Source: Candidatus Thiodiazotropha taylori
GTDB lineage: Bacteria > Pseudomonadota > Gammaproteobacteria > Chromatiales > Chromatiaceae
Direction: 5' to 3'
NCBI GenBank assembly: GCA_019100305.1
Contig: JAHRHW010000177.1
Coordinates: 1-8,590, forward strand
Length of the DNA stretch: 8,590 nucleotides
Positions 1 to 5,923 of this stretch are shown here, one piece after another. The translations under genes and the position numbers were made by a program. Positions within the stretch are counted from its first letter, which is position 1. Every line of letters starts with the position of its first letter. The notes below the pieces were generated by a model. That model did not search any database, was not told the DNA's origin, and saw only the letters and a program-made list of their open reading frames with translations.

Positions 1-403
1 CTCAAACTCTGTTTGTCCAGGATGCGGCAAACGACTTGACTGGGATACTGCCGCCGCCCACACAAGACACCTTCCAAATAGCAATAACCCTTTAATTATC
101 AGCCAGATAATGCGCTTTCACTGATATTAAAATGGGAGGAAATTGTACTTTTCAACCACCGATCGAACGACCATATAGGAGCGGATGGAGTCAGCTGACA
201 AACCATCCGGTAGAGAAAAAGATAACCGAAAGCCAAGATTGAGAAAGCTGGAAGCAACCTTAAAATAGCGTAAACGAGCTGTAATTCAACGGTTGTTTTT
301 TATATTAGACAGACAACTTAACAGGCCAGGCTCAGCTTAAACCTACCCCCCTTCTTTATACCGCTGCGGTTAAAGAGTCCAAGGATGCTCTAAACATAAT
401 CCG
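1..403. other. Left-edge region without a complete gene
   Basis: No complete gene is supported here. Two plus-strand frames are open from the left edge. One, read from base 2, stops with TGA at 122-124 and contains the zinc-ribbon-like residues CPGCGKR. The other, read from base 3, stops with TAA at 93-95 and ends in TFQIAITL. Either could be the tail of a gene entering from the left and converging on the patatin gene, but both are short enough to be chance. The rest is AT-rich, with one strong inverted repeat (182-209). No hairpin followed directly by a T-run was found that would terminate the minus-strand patatin transcript. A T6 run at 296-301 on the plus strand follows GGTTG, which can pair with CAACC at 255-259, but the loop is long. 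Confidence 0.5.
182..209. repeat. Inverted repeat with nested palindrome
   Basis: CGGATGG (182-188) pairs perfectly with CCATCCG (203-209). The 14-base loop contains the perfect 10-base palindrome GTCAGCTGAC (190-199). As RNA this gives a 7-bp GC-rich stem that can carry a short inner stem. As DNA it is a nested dyad. No T-run follows on either strand, so a classical intrinsic terminator is not supported. It lies about 60-90 bases past the possible end of a gene entering from the left and about 195 bases past the patatin stop codon. Confidence 0.5.
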
Positions 404-1357
404 TTACGGCTCCAGCTTGGGAAGCAACTGTTCCAGAGCCGGCCGCATGCGCTTTACCTCACGCAGCCCCTCGTTAATGCCCATTTCCGCTTCGTCAAAT
501 TCCATTAATCCGAGCTTTGACATGCGGGGCGCCAAAATCACATCCGGCGGGTCCCCAGCCATACGGCTGCGGGTAATTCGATCCTGCATGATGTTGATTG
601 AACTAGCCACCACATCATAGAGCCCAGGCGCTTCCCGCTCCGTTCCGAACAACCGCCCGACCAGATCCCGCTTGCTACTTTCCAGGGTACTTTTCAGTTG
701 GCTCTTGATCCGATTCAGCAGATCCCCCTCGTCCTTCGTCTCAGGCTGCTGTTTGCGCTTATGTGCATCACGCTTTAGATGCTTACCCAAAATGTCGCCA
801 TTGAGATTGACTGCAATCACAATGTCCGCCCCCATCGCCCGACACAGGGAGACGGGAACCGGATTGGCCAATCCCCCATCCACCAGCCAGCGCCCATCCA
901 GAAAAACCGGCGTGAACAATCCGGGTAGACTGATGGATGCTCGTACTGCATCCATCACCGAACCATTGCGGAACCAGATCTCTCGACCGCTTTCAAGCTC
1001 TGTCGCCACAATCCCAAGCTGTCGGGGCAGCTGCTCAAAATTCAAGGCATCAACATGCTCTGCTACAAACTCGGTCAGTTTCTCTCCCTGGATGAAACCA
1101 CCACCATTCAGGCTGGGATCGAGAAAACGAATAATCTCTTTCCAGGTCAGAGAGCGGGTCCAGGCTTCCAACAGATCGAGCTTGTTAGCGGCATAGGCCG
1201 CACCCACCAGCGCCCCAATCGAACTGCCGCAGACGATTTCGGGCTCAATACCCAGCTCAGCCAATCCTTTAATGATACCGATATGGGACCAGCCGCGAGC
1301 CGCGCCACTGCCCAGAGCCAAACCGACCTTTACTTGCTCAGCATCGCTTTCCATCAT
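404..1357 (-). CDS. rssA: Patatin-like phospholipase/esterase, RssA family
   Basis: A 317-residue protein with the full patatin catalytic set. The glycine-rich oxyanion loop GSGAARG is at residues 16-22, the nucleophile elbow GSSIG at 44-48 (Ser46), and the dyad aspartate in DGG at 160-162 (Asp160). Patatin-fold proteins hydrolyse acyl esters of lipids; for bacterial RssA-type members the true substrate is mostly unknown. There is no signal peptide or membrane segment, so it is probably cytoplasmic. A Lys/Arg-rich insert (about residues 190-235) separates the catalytic aspartate from the C-terminal part. E. coli RssA is about 300 residues, so the length is normal. Two adjacent ATG codons open the frame; GAGGGA at 1366-1371 sits 8 bases before the first and favours it. 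The HAD gene lies 42 bases upstream on the same strand, suggesting co-transcription. The rssB regulator that accompanies rssA in E. coli is not present. The symbol is by family resemblance only. Confidence 0.93.
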   Translation of the reverse strand: MMESDAEQVKVGLALGSGAARGWSHIGIIKGLAELGIEPEIVCGSSIGALVGAAYAANKLDLLEAWTRSLTWKEIIRFLDPSLNGGGFIQGEKLTEFVAEHVDALNFEQLPRQLGIVATELESGREIWFRNGSVMDAVRASISLPGLFTPVFLDGRWLVDGGLANPVPVSLCRAMGADIVIAVNLNGDILGKHLKRDAHKRKQQPETKDEGDLLNRIKSQLKSTLESSKRDLVGRLFGTEREAPGLYDVVASSINIMQDRITRSRMAGDPPDVILAPRMSKLGLMEFDEAEMGINEGLREVKRMRPALEQLLPKLEP

Positions 1358-1399
1358 GTTGTGCTTCCCTCATACTCATTGACAACCGGACTCTGCAAT

Positions 1400-2107
1400 T
1401 CACTCGCTACTTCCATTCGGAAGATCCTGCGGCAAGTCCAGAGCATGCAGTATACGCCGTTTCAGATCCAACGGCTGGCGGGATATCAACTCAGCGGGCA
1501 CCCCGATCTTATCGGTCAGGCGTTCAAAACTCTCAAACCCATAAGAGACCATGAATGGATGCATTCCAGTGCCGATCGCGGCGACATAGTCCCGCTTCTC
1601 ATCGCCACTGGCATAGGCCCTGGCCGGATTGATCTTAAAGCTCTCCCTGACCGCTTTGAAGGCATTGAGCTTTTGCTCCTTCTGCGGGAGATGCACAACA
1701 AAATCGAGACCACTGACATTCACCCCATTTCTCCGATAGAGCTGTTGCAGGGTTACTTCAGGTTCCAGTGTGATGTTGCGGGTAATAACCCCCACTCGGA
1801 TCCCCGGATGATCAATGAGCTGGTTGAGCAGTTCGTCCATGCCTTCATACAGACAGGCTGACTGCCGGTATACCTGGGTCAGGGTATCCAATACAGCAAC
1901 ACGTTTTTCCGCATTGAGTTGCTTCCGAAGGTTCTTCGGCAGCTCTTTGATACCACCAAGATACTTGAAAATATTTCGCCGTTTCTGGAAGCGGACAATA
2001 TCCCCAATCGACATATCGTGCGCCTTAAAAGTCTCTGTAATGGCATCGAAAGCATCAATCGTCGTACCGTCAGCATCCATGATGACAAGTCTTTCATTAC
2101 AGTACAT
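1400..2107 (-). CDS. HAD-superfamily hydrolase (phosphatase-like)
   Basis: A 235-residue protein with the haloacid dehalogenase core. Motif I is DADGTT (residues 11-16; Asp11 the probable nucleophile, Asp13 the acid/base). Motif II is Thr109 in VGVITRN. A motif III lysine lies in PQKEQK (Lys143 or Lys146). Motif IV is GDEKRD (168-173), followed by AAIGTGMHPFMVSYGF, the usual run seen in phosphoglycolate-phosphatase-like members. Residues 18-90 are helical and would form the cap that selects substrate. The family removes phosphate from small metabolites; the substrate cannot be read from the sequence. GAGGGG at 2113-2118 sits 5 bases before the ATG and supports this start. It is probably the first gene of a two-gene unit with the patatin gene, because a 298-base spacer separates it from gspB upstream. 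I found no convincing -35/-10 pair in that spacer. Confidence 0.88.
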   Translation of the reverse strand: MYCNERLVIMDADGTTIDAFDAITETFKAHDMSIGDIVRFQKRRNIFKYLGGIKELPKNLRKQLNAEKRVAVLDTLTQVYRQSACLYEGMDELLNQLIDHPGIRVGVITRNITLEPEVTLQQLYRRNGVNVSGLDFVVHLPQKEQKLNAFKAVRESFKINPARAYASGDEKRDYVAAIGTGMHPFMVSYGFESFERLTDKIGVPAELISRQPLDLKRRILHALDLPQDLPNGSSE

Positions 2108-2187
2108 AGAGGCCCCTCATGGTTCTGACCGCCGGGTGTGCGGATAAGCGGATCAATCGACAAATTGGGAACCTGGTCATTCTGAGT

Positions 2188-2208
2188 CTGCCAACACAGA
2201 ACTGGCAG
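2188..2208. repeat. CTGCCA/TGGCAG inverted repeat
   Basis: CTGCCA (2188-2193) and TGGCAG (2203-2208) form a 6-bp dyad with a 9-base spacer. A third half-site, TGGCAG, follows at about 2231-2236. The position is 80-130 bases upstream of the HAD start codon, where a regulator could act, but short dyads like this also occur by chance. Confidence 0.3.
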
Positions 2209-2338
2209 CGCTGAGCCTTCAGGATCAAGTTGGCAGGCGGCGACAGAAACAGCACGGCCCCAACAACCGATTGAAACGGATTTCTGTGACGAACAGATGA
2301 CAAAACAGAGTCAAATAGCCGATCGGGAGCGACTCAAC

Positions 2339-2373
2339 AAAAAAAGTGGATCAGTTTGGTGGTTTATCAACCA
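2339..2373 (-). terminator. Possible weak terminator after gspB
   Basis: Read on the minus strand, TGGTT-GATA-AACCA (2373 down to 2360) forms a 5-bp stem with a 4-base loop shortly after the gspB stop codon. A run of seven T residues follows (2345 down to 2339). The stem is short and 14 bases separate it from the T-run, so it does not meet the usual form of an intrinsic terminator. It is the best candidate for the end of the gspAB transcript. Confidence 0.25.
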
Positions 2374-2405
2374 GGCGGTTGAATGTGAACTAATAGGTCG
2401 CTGGG

Positions 2406-3284
2406 TTAATAGTGACGCTCTCGCAACAGCCGCACCAGACCATCGCCGTAATCGACCACCACGCCCTCACGTTCGATCTGCTTCAGCTGATAGTCGGTAC
2501 CTCTCAACTTATCCCCTTCCCCATAGCGCCGCATGTTGATCAGCACAAAGCGACGCTCTGGCAGTTTGTGGTAGACATGGATACTGATCTTCAATTGTTG
2601 CAACTCATCGCGTAGCCCCTGGGGCAACTCCCAAACCAGAGGGATCGTCTCATCCACAGTCTCCTCAGCATCATCAACCACCGCAGTCTGCTGTGATTCT
2701 ATCGGTTGAGGAACAGGCTTAATCTGAGGCATCACCGGCTCTGCTGCTAGGGGAGGTTTTTTCAGCTTTTGCGGTCGCTGTGCCGGAGGAGATTCCCGCT
2801 TCGCCAAAGGAGCTGGCATCTGATTCTCCCTGGATACGGGAGTCTGCTCCGCTGCGGTGGTGTTTGTCTCATTATTATGTCTCAGCCGTTGCGCTGGCAC
2901 TGCCGGTCGACTCAGCTTCGCTTCGGACATCAGTGAGCGCTCACTTGGCATACCACTGTTCAGCAACTGGGATTCAAGATCTGGCTGTTGTGGTTTTTCC
3001 GGCTTAACGACCGCAGGGCTTGCCATTTCCGTCGCCATTTGACTGGCTGACTCAGGTGCAGGCAATGACTCTGACTGGCGTGGTTCGGAAGTCACTGTAT
3101 CCGACTGAGATTTGTAGAACAGAAATCCCAATACCCCGCAGATCAGAAGAACCACCAGAGCGGCGACCCAGATCAACCAACCACGCCGCCTTGGACCCTC
3201 CTCATAACCTTTCGGAATCAGCTCCTGCTCACTTGAGGATCTGTTTTGCGAGGCTCTTTCCAAAGCATCGAGTATCGATGACAT
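2406..3284 (-). CDS. gspB: Type II secretion accessory protein GspB (ExeB-like)
   Basis: A 292-residue inner-membrane protein with the expected GspB layout. A short cytoplasmic start (MSSILDALERA) is followed by a basic stretch RRR at 32-34, one membrane span at about residues 35-57, and a long Pro/Gln/Glu-rich linker (about 60-210). The C-terminal domain (about 213-292) carries WELPQGLRDELQQL, YHKLPERRFVLIN and a final GLVRLL. This matches the T2SSB family, in which GspB partners the ATPase GspA. In Aeromonas and Vibrio the pair is needed for assembling the GspD secretin in the outer membrane. The start codon is one base after the gspA stop, and GGGGG (3290-3294) inside the gspA tail serves as ribosome-binding site 5 bases ahead, so the two are almost certainly co-translated. 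The gene order gspA-gspB is the usual one. The main secretion genes (gspC-O) are not in this window. Confidence 0.9.
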   Translation of the reverse strand: MSSILDALERASQNRSSSEQELIPKGYEEGPRRRGWLIWVAALVVLLICGVLGFLFYKSQSDTVTSEPRQSESLPAPESASQMATEMASPAVVKPEKPQQPDLESQLLNSGMPSERSLMSEAKLSRPAVPAQRLRHNNETNTTAAEQTPVSRENQMPAPLAKRESPPAQRPQKLKKPPLAAEPVMPQIKPVPQPIESQQTAVVDDAEETVDETIPLVWELPQGLRDELQQLKISIHVYHKLPERRFVLINMRRYGEGDKLRGTDYQLKQIEREGVVVDYGDGLVRLLRERHY

Positions 3285-3285
3285 G

Positions 3286-5133
3286 TCAGCCCCCGGATTT
3301 CAGCAAGGCAGGTCTTGTCCGATCGGTCACCATACCTTTTAGCTGGATCAAAGTCTGCTTACCGACAATACCATCCGCCGACAAGCCATTTTCCTGCTGA
3401 AAACGCACGACCCGCTGGTGCAGCTGTTGATCAAACCTGGGATTGGTCAGATTGTAATCACTCTCGATGCCCTCAATCTTATCCAGTATTGAGATCAACC
3501 AGCCCACATCACTCCCCGATTGACCCAGCTGCAGACTGCCCTTGGCTAACGACGGCGGGCGCCACAGGATGATGTAACTGCCGGTCCACAACCGGTCCAT
3601 TTCAGCATAGTCGAACGAGAACTTTCGGCCATTCATATCGAGTGTCACCGACTGATCACCCATACCGGTCAGCACAACATGGTAGCGCCTTCCCTGCGCC
3701 ATCATCAGTTCCAGAATGGCGGGCCGGTTATAGTACTCCAGGGTTTTCCAGGAACCCCGGCCAAACAGGCAGCTCAACCCCACCTCCTCAGCCTTGTCGC
3801 AGGAAGATCGCTTCTTTCCACCACTGGGATAGACCTCCTGCCAGTAACTGAAAAGGGTGGAAAATGCACTGTTCTCATTACCGATCAATCCACTCAGCCC
3901 ACTCGTTTTCGCATCGGCTTGTTCGGTCTGTTGCGGCTCATCCATGACATTCGAATTCGCCGCTTGATCGGCAGCCTTGAGAGCTTCAGGACTCAACACA
4001 TCGGGCACAATTAATCCTGAACGAAGAGGCGCTGCCGCTGCAGCCTGCTCGACAACCGCTCCGGTTGCGGCTTCAGCCGTGGGCTGATTTTTAACCTCAC
4101 TGCTCTGCTGGGACTCCCGAGCCTGCTTGGGCTCCTGAACCTGTTGAGGCTGCTTGGGCTGTTGTAGGTGCTGCGACTGCGGCTCCTCAACCAGCTGAGC
4201 CTCGGCACTGGGTTCGGCAAACAGTTGAAACAGATCCACTTGAGGCAGCAGCGCAAGCACCAGCAGGGTTGCACTCGCCCCGGCCACCACCCAACCCCAT
4301 GAGGGGAAACGGGAGACCAGCCCCTCCTCACCCCGTAATTCGCGGGCTACCTGGGATAACATACCGCGACTGACCTGCCCCTTGCGCTTGCCGAATGCAG
4401 CCAGCATTCCACGACTGCAGAGGATATTGATCAGTCGAGGGATACCCCCGCTCAGCTTGTAGACCCGCCGTATCGCCCCATCGGTGAACAGCGGTCGCTC
4501 CAAACCGGCGACTTTCAATCGATGCAGGATGTAGGCTCTGGTTTCACTCCGTGAGAGGGGCGTCAGATGGTAGCGCGCAGTCACCCGCTGAGCCAGCTGC
4601 CTCAACTCCGGACGATTCAGCAGGCTTCTCAATTCAGGCTGGCCAACCAGGATGATCTGTAACAACTTGTCGGAAGAGGTCTCCAGATTGGTCAGCAACC
4701 TGATCTGCTCGAGGGATTCAAAGCTCAGATTCTGCGCCTCATCGATGATCACAACCGTACGCCGACCCTGGGCATGACTCTCCAGCAGATAGGCGTTCAG
4801 GAAGTCGACGATCTCCTTGATACTGCTGCAACCCAGTGGATAGAGCACTCTCAGTTCGTCACAGATGGTGGCGACCAACTCCAGAGGGCTCAATCGGGGA
4901 TTGAAGACAAACGCGACATCCACCGCTCGCGGCAACTGGGCCAGCAATTTTCTGCACAGCAGCGTTTTACCGGTACCGACTTCACCTGTCAGCTGCACAA
5001 ACCCACCTCCCTGAGTCACACCATACAGCAGGTGAGCAAAGCCGTTACGGTGGCGCTCGCTCAGAAAGAGGTATTTAGGATCCGGGGTAATGGCAAATGG
5101 ATCTTCAGCGATTCCAAAATAATCCTGAAACAT
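3286..5133 (-). CDS. gspA: AAA ATPase with peptidoglycan-binding domain, GspA (ExeA-like)
   Basis: A 615-residue protein. It begins with MFQDYFGIAEDPFAITPDP, the typical ExeA-family opening, which supports the start even though no clear Shine-Dalgarno precedes it. The cytoplasmic ATPase (about 1-265) has Walker A GEVGTGKT (50-57), Walker B VVIIDEAQ (127-134), LVGQPEL (162-168) and GGIPR (229-233). One membrane span lies at about 280-298. A periplasmic Gln/Glu/Ala-rich linker (about 305-400) follows. Residues about 425-528 resemble the non-catalytic C39-peptidase-like domain found in ExeA proteins, with Cys445 and Cys455 possibly forming a disulfide. Residues about 545-600 form a peptidoglycan-binding domain (RVVRFQQENGLSADGIVGKQT). 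The family uses ATP to remodel or bind cell wall so the GspD secretin can be assembled. MSHA-pilus and exosortase ATPases are relatives, but the T2SSB partner next door argues for ExeA/GspA. Confidence 0.92.
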   Translation of the reverse strand: MFQDYFGIAEDPFAITPDPKYLFLSERHRNGFAHLLYGVTQGGGFVQLTGEVGTGKTLLCRKLLAQLPRAVDVAFVFNPRLSPLELVATICDELRVLYPLGCSSIKEIVDFLNAYLLESHAQGRRTVVIIDEAQNLSFESLEQIRLLTNLETSSDKLLQIILVGQPELRSLLNRPELRQLAQRVTARYHLTPLSRSETRAYILHRLKVAGLERPLFTDGAIRRVYKLSGGIPRLINILCSRGMLAAFGKRKGQVSRGMLSQVARELRGEEGLVSRFPSWGWVVAGASATLLVLALLPQVDLFQLFAEPSAEAQLVEEPQSQHLQQPKQPQQVQEPKQARESQQSSEVKNQPTAEAATGAVVEQAAAAAPLRSGLIVPDVLSPEALKAADQAANSNVMDEPQQTEQADAKTSGLSGLIGNENSAFSTLFSYWQEVYPSGGKKRSSCDKAEEVGLSCLFGRGSWKTLEYYNRPAILELMMAQGRRYHVVLTGMGDQSVTLDMNGRKFSFDYAEMDRLWTGSYIILWRPPSLAKGSLQLGQSGSDVGWLISILDKIEGIESDYNLTNPRFDQQLHQRVVRFQQENGLSADGIVGKQTLIQLKGMVTDRTRPALLKSGG

Positions 5134-5381
5134 AACAGTAGCTTAGAGCCTAGTGTAATAGATTGACAATGAACGGATTCCCGGCATGGCAGTTACATGG
5201 AGACACCTTACTACACCGCCGTACAGAGGGCAGCCCATTTGTACGCTCAACCTTGACCCGATCGACCTGCCAGCGGGGTTCGATCAAATAGGCCAAAAAT
5301 ATGCCACAGTGTCGGCTCAGCGCTACATTCATCTTTTCTCAGCCCTATAAGCGACTTCTATTCAAATCAGATCAGACCCAA

Positions 5382-5403
5382 AAATGTGAAATCGTACACA
5401 CTT
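5382..5403. promoter_or_regulatory. CRP/Vfr-like binding site 1
   Basis: The half-sites AAATGTGA and ACACACTT are separated by 6 bases (5390-5395). Against the E. coli CRP consensus halves AAATGTGA and TCACATTT this is 8/8 plus 6/8. The site centre (5392.5) lies about 55 bases upstream of a start expected from the minus-strand TTATAG, near the usual class I activator distance for gspA. The element also faces the small gene, but more than 290 bases away. The match to consensus is seen directly; the activator and target are inferred. Confidence 0.5.
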
Positions 5404-5420
5404 TCGATCTATTTCGACCA

Positions 5421-5442
5421 ATATGTGAAATTTTTAACAGCA
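5421..5442. promoter_or_regulatory. CRP-like binding site 2 (weaker)
   Basis: TGTGA (5424-5428), 6 bases, then TAACA (5435-5439) differs from the core TGTGA-N6-TCACA at one position. The outer bases match poorly (11 of 16 over the long consensus). Its centre is 39 bases from site 1, and both share the 9-mer ATGTGAAAT (5384-5392 and 5423-5431). A repeated near-consensus core makes a real site more likely than either copy alone. Confidence 0.35.
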
Positions 5443-5487
5443 ATCAATTAAAAAAAGTCCGATTTTATTTGTCACACCTGTAAACAT

Positions 5488-5507
5488 TAATCGGAATTTG
5501 CCGATTA
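5488..5507. repeat. Perfect 7-bp dyad (operator-like)
   Basis: TAATCGG (5488-5494) and CCGATTA (5501-5507) are exact inverted copies around the 6-base spacer AATTTG. The dyad abuts the -10-like TATATT at 5509-5514, so a bound protein would cover a promoter reading toward the small gene. The 20-base span suits a dimeric helix-turn-helix regulator. I do not recognise it as the site of a named factor. Confidence 0.45.
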
Positions 5508-5582
5508 TTATATTGAGCCCAAAAGGTTGCTACTCAGCACTGATTAACCACCTTTAAACTCAACCACTTGAAAGGACGCCTG

Positions 5583-5656
5583 ATGCAATGAACTGTTGCA
5601 AAAGGCAGAATTTGTTAACTTGTGTCGCATTTTCGTCAAATGACCTGAAATTTTAG
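5583..5656 (+). other. Possible minimal leader ORF and overlapping 22-codon ORF
   Basis: AAAGGA (5571-5576) lies 6 bases before ATG CAA TGA (5583-5591), a start-Gln-stop frame with better ribosome-binding spacing than most genes here. A second ATG at 5588-5590 overlaps the TGA and opens a 22-codon frame beginning MNCCKRQ and ending at TAG 5654-5656. CCTTT at 5551-5555 can pair with the AAAGG of the ribosome site, so access might be controllable. Nothing but the signals supports translation. If an RNA starts near 5520 and runs into the small gene, this would be a translated leader. Confidence 0.2.
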
Positions 5657-5662
5657 TTGTAA
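5651..5662 (+). repeat. 12-base direct repeat, copy 1
   Basis: TTTTAGTTGTAA, repeated exactly at 5684-5695, 33 bases away start to start (about three helical turns). This copy overlaps the predicted -35 (TTGTAA, 5657-5662) of the small gene. Confidence 0.55.
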
Positions 5663-5684
5663 TTTATTGTTATTGTGCTAATTT
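5657..5684 (+). promoter_or_regulatory. Predicted promoter of the small Cys-rich gene
   Basis: TTGTAA (5657-5662) as -35, a 16-base spacer, and TAATTT (5679-5684) as -10, preceded by an extended TG at 5676-5677. Each hexamer matches the sigma-70 consensus at four of six positions. The expected start is near 5691, leaving a leader of about 30 bases before the ATG at 5723. The paired repeats overlap the -35 and the -10/start region, a common placement for a repressor. Confidence 0.4.
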
Positions 5685-5695
5685 TTTAGTTGTAA
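5684..5695 (+). repeat. 12-base direct repeat, copy 2
   Basis: Second exact copy of TTTTAGTTGTAA. It begins on the last base of the predicted -10 and spans the expected transcription start. Two identical copies on the same face of the helix suggest a cooperative regulator site, although AT-rich DNA raises the chance level. Confidence 0.5.
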
Positions 5696-5722
5696 GCACG
5701 CAACACTACAGAGATCGCCGAT

Positions 5723-5923
5723 ATGACTGGACTCTACAAATCAAAAATCTGCCAGGAGTGCCCACACTTGGTAGTCAGCGGAACCGCATGTGATTGGCAG
5801 CCCCATGAATGCCCTATCCAGAAAGAGAAGATGCAGCGCCAGAAAAAGACCAAAGCGAAGGCCTTTTTGCTGACCAACCTGCTGATTGCAGATGACTTCG
5901 TCGCCGTTCGAAGCTGTAACTGA
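5723..5923 (+). CDS. Small cysteine-rich protein of unknown function
   Basis: A 66-residue frame I do not recognise. The first half has four cysteines arranged C10-x2-C13-x9-C23-x6-C30, with Pro after Cys13 and Cys30 and histidines at 15 and 28. This pattern could bind zinc or an iron-sulfur cluster. A highly basic stretch (about 34-46, KEKMQRQKKTKAK) follows, then a hydrophobic segment LLTNLLI (49-55) and a fifth cysteine, Cys65, next to the end. There is no signal peptide. The ribosome site is weak (GAGA, 5711-5714, 8 bases before ATG). A predicted promoter with paired repeats lies directly upstream, and the frame fills the space between a divergent and a convergent gene, which favours a real gene. 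A 77-codon frame on the opposite strand overlaps it and cannot be fully excluded as an alternative. A DNA- or RNA-binding or redox role would be speculation. Confidence 0.5.
   Translation: MTGLYKSKICQECPHLVVSGTACDWQPHECPIQKEKMQRQKKTKAKAFLLTNLLIADDFVAVRSCN

Larger units (their letters stand above)
2108..2405. other. Intergenic spacer between gspB and the HAD gene
   Basis: This 298-base gap lies between two minus-strand genes, so it should hold the end of the gspAB transcript and the promoter of the HAD-patatin pair. The only structures I can point to are a hairpin near the gspB stop (2360-2373, minus strand) with an A7 run on the plus strand at 2339-2345, and an inverted repeat at 2188-2208. 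Open frames crossing it lack recognisable domains and good start signals, and I treat them as non-coding. Confidence 0.55.
5134..5722. promoter_or_regulatory. Divergent AT-rich control region
   Basis: The 589 bases between gspA (minus) and the small Cys-rich gene (plus) contain no domain-bearing frame but several regulatory-looking elements. They are two CRP-like sites (5382-5403 and 5421-5442), an A7 tract at 5450-5456, a 7-bp dyad (5488-5507) with a -10-like TATATT at 5509-5514, a possible mini leader frame (5583-5591), and paired 12-base repeats ending just before the small gene. For gspA on the minus strand, TTATAG (5350 down to 5345) is a possible -10. It lacks a good -35, which would suit an activator-dependent promoter. 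The part from 5350 to 5722 is clearly richer in A+T than the flanking genes. Confidence 0.5.

Noticed and set aside
360..403. Intrinsic terminator after the patatin gene (AGAG...CTCT, minus strand)
   Set aside because: The inner pairing leaves a two-base loop and only TTT follows. Too weak to call.
672..1196. 174-codon open frame on the plus strand
   Set aside because: It is antisense to the patatin catalytic core and has a Ser/Arg/Pro-rich translation typical of shadow frames.
1055..1861. 268-codon open frame on the plus strand
   Set aside because: It lies opposite the patatin and HAD genes, which have complete catalytic motifs. It shows no domain and is a shadow of their codon bias.
5150..5332. 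60-codon minus-strand frame just upstream of gspA
   Set aside because: It has no domain or clear ribosome site and lies in the probable gspA leader.
5301..5483. 60-codon plus-strand frame in the divergent region
   Set aside because: It has no ribosome site, its translation is low-complexity, and it overlaps the CRP-like sites and AT-rich control DNA.
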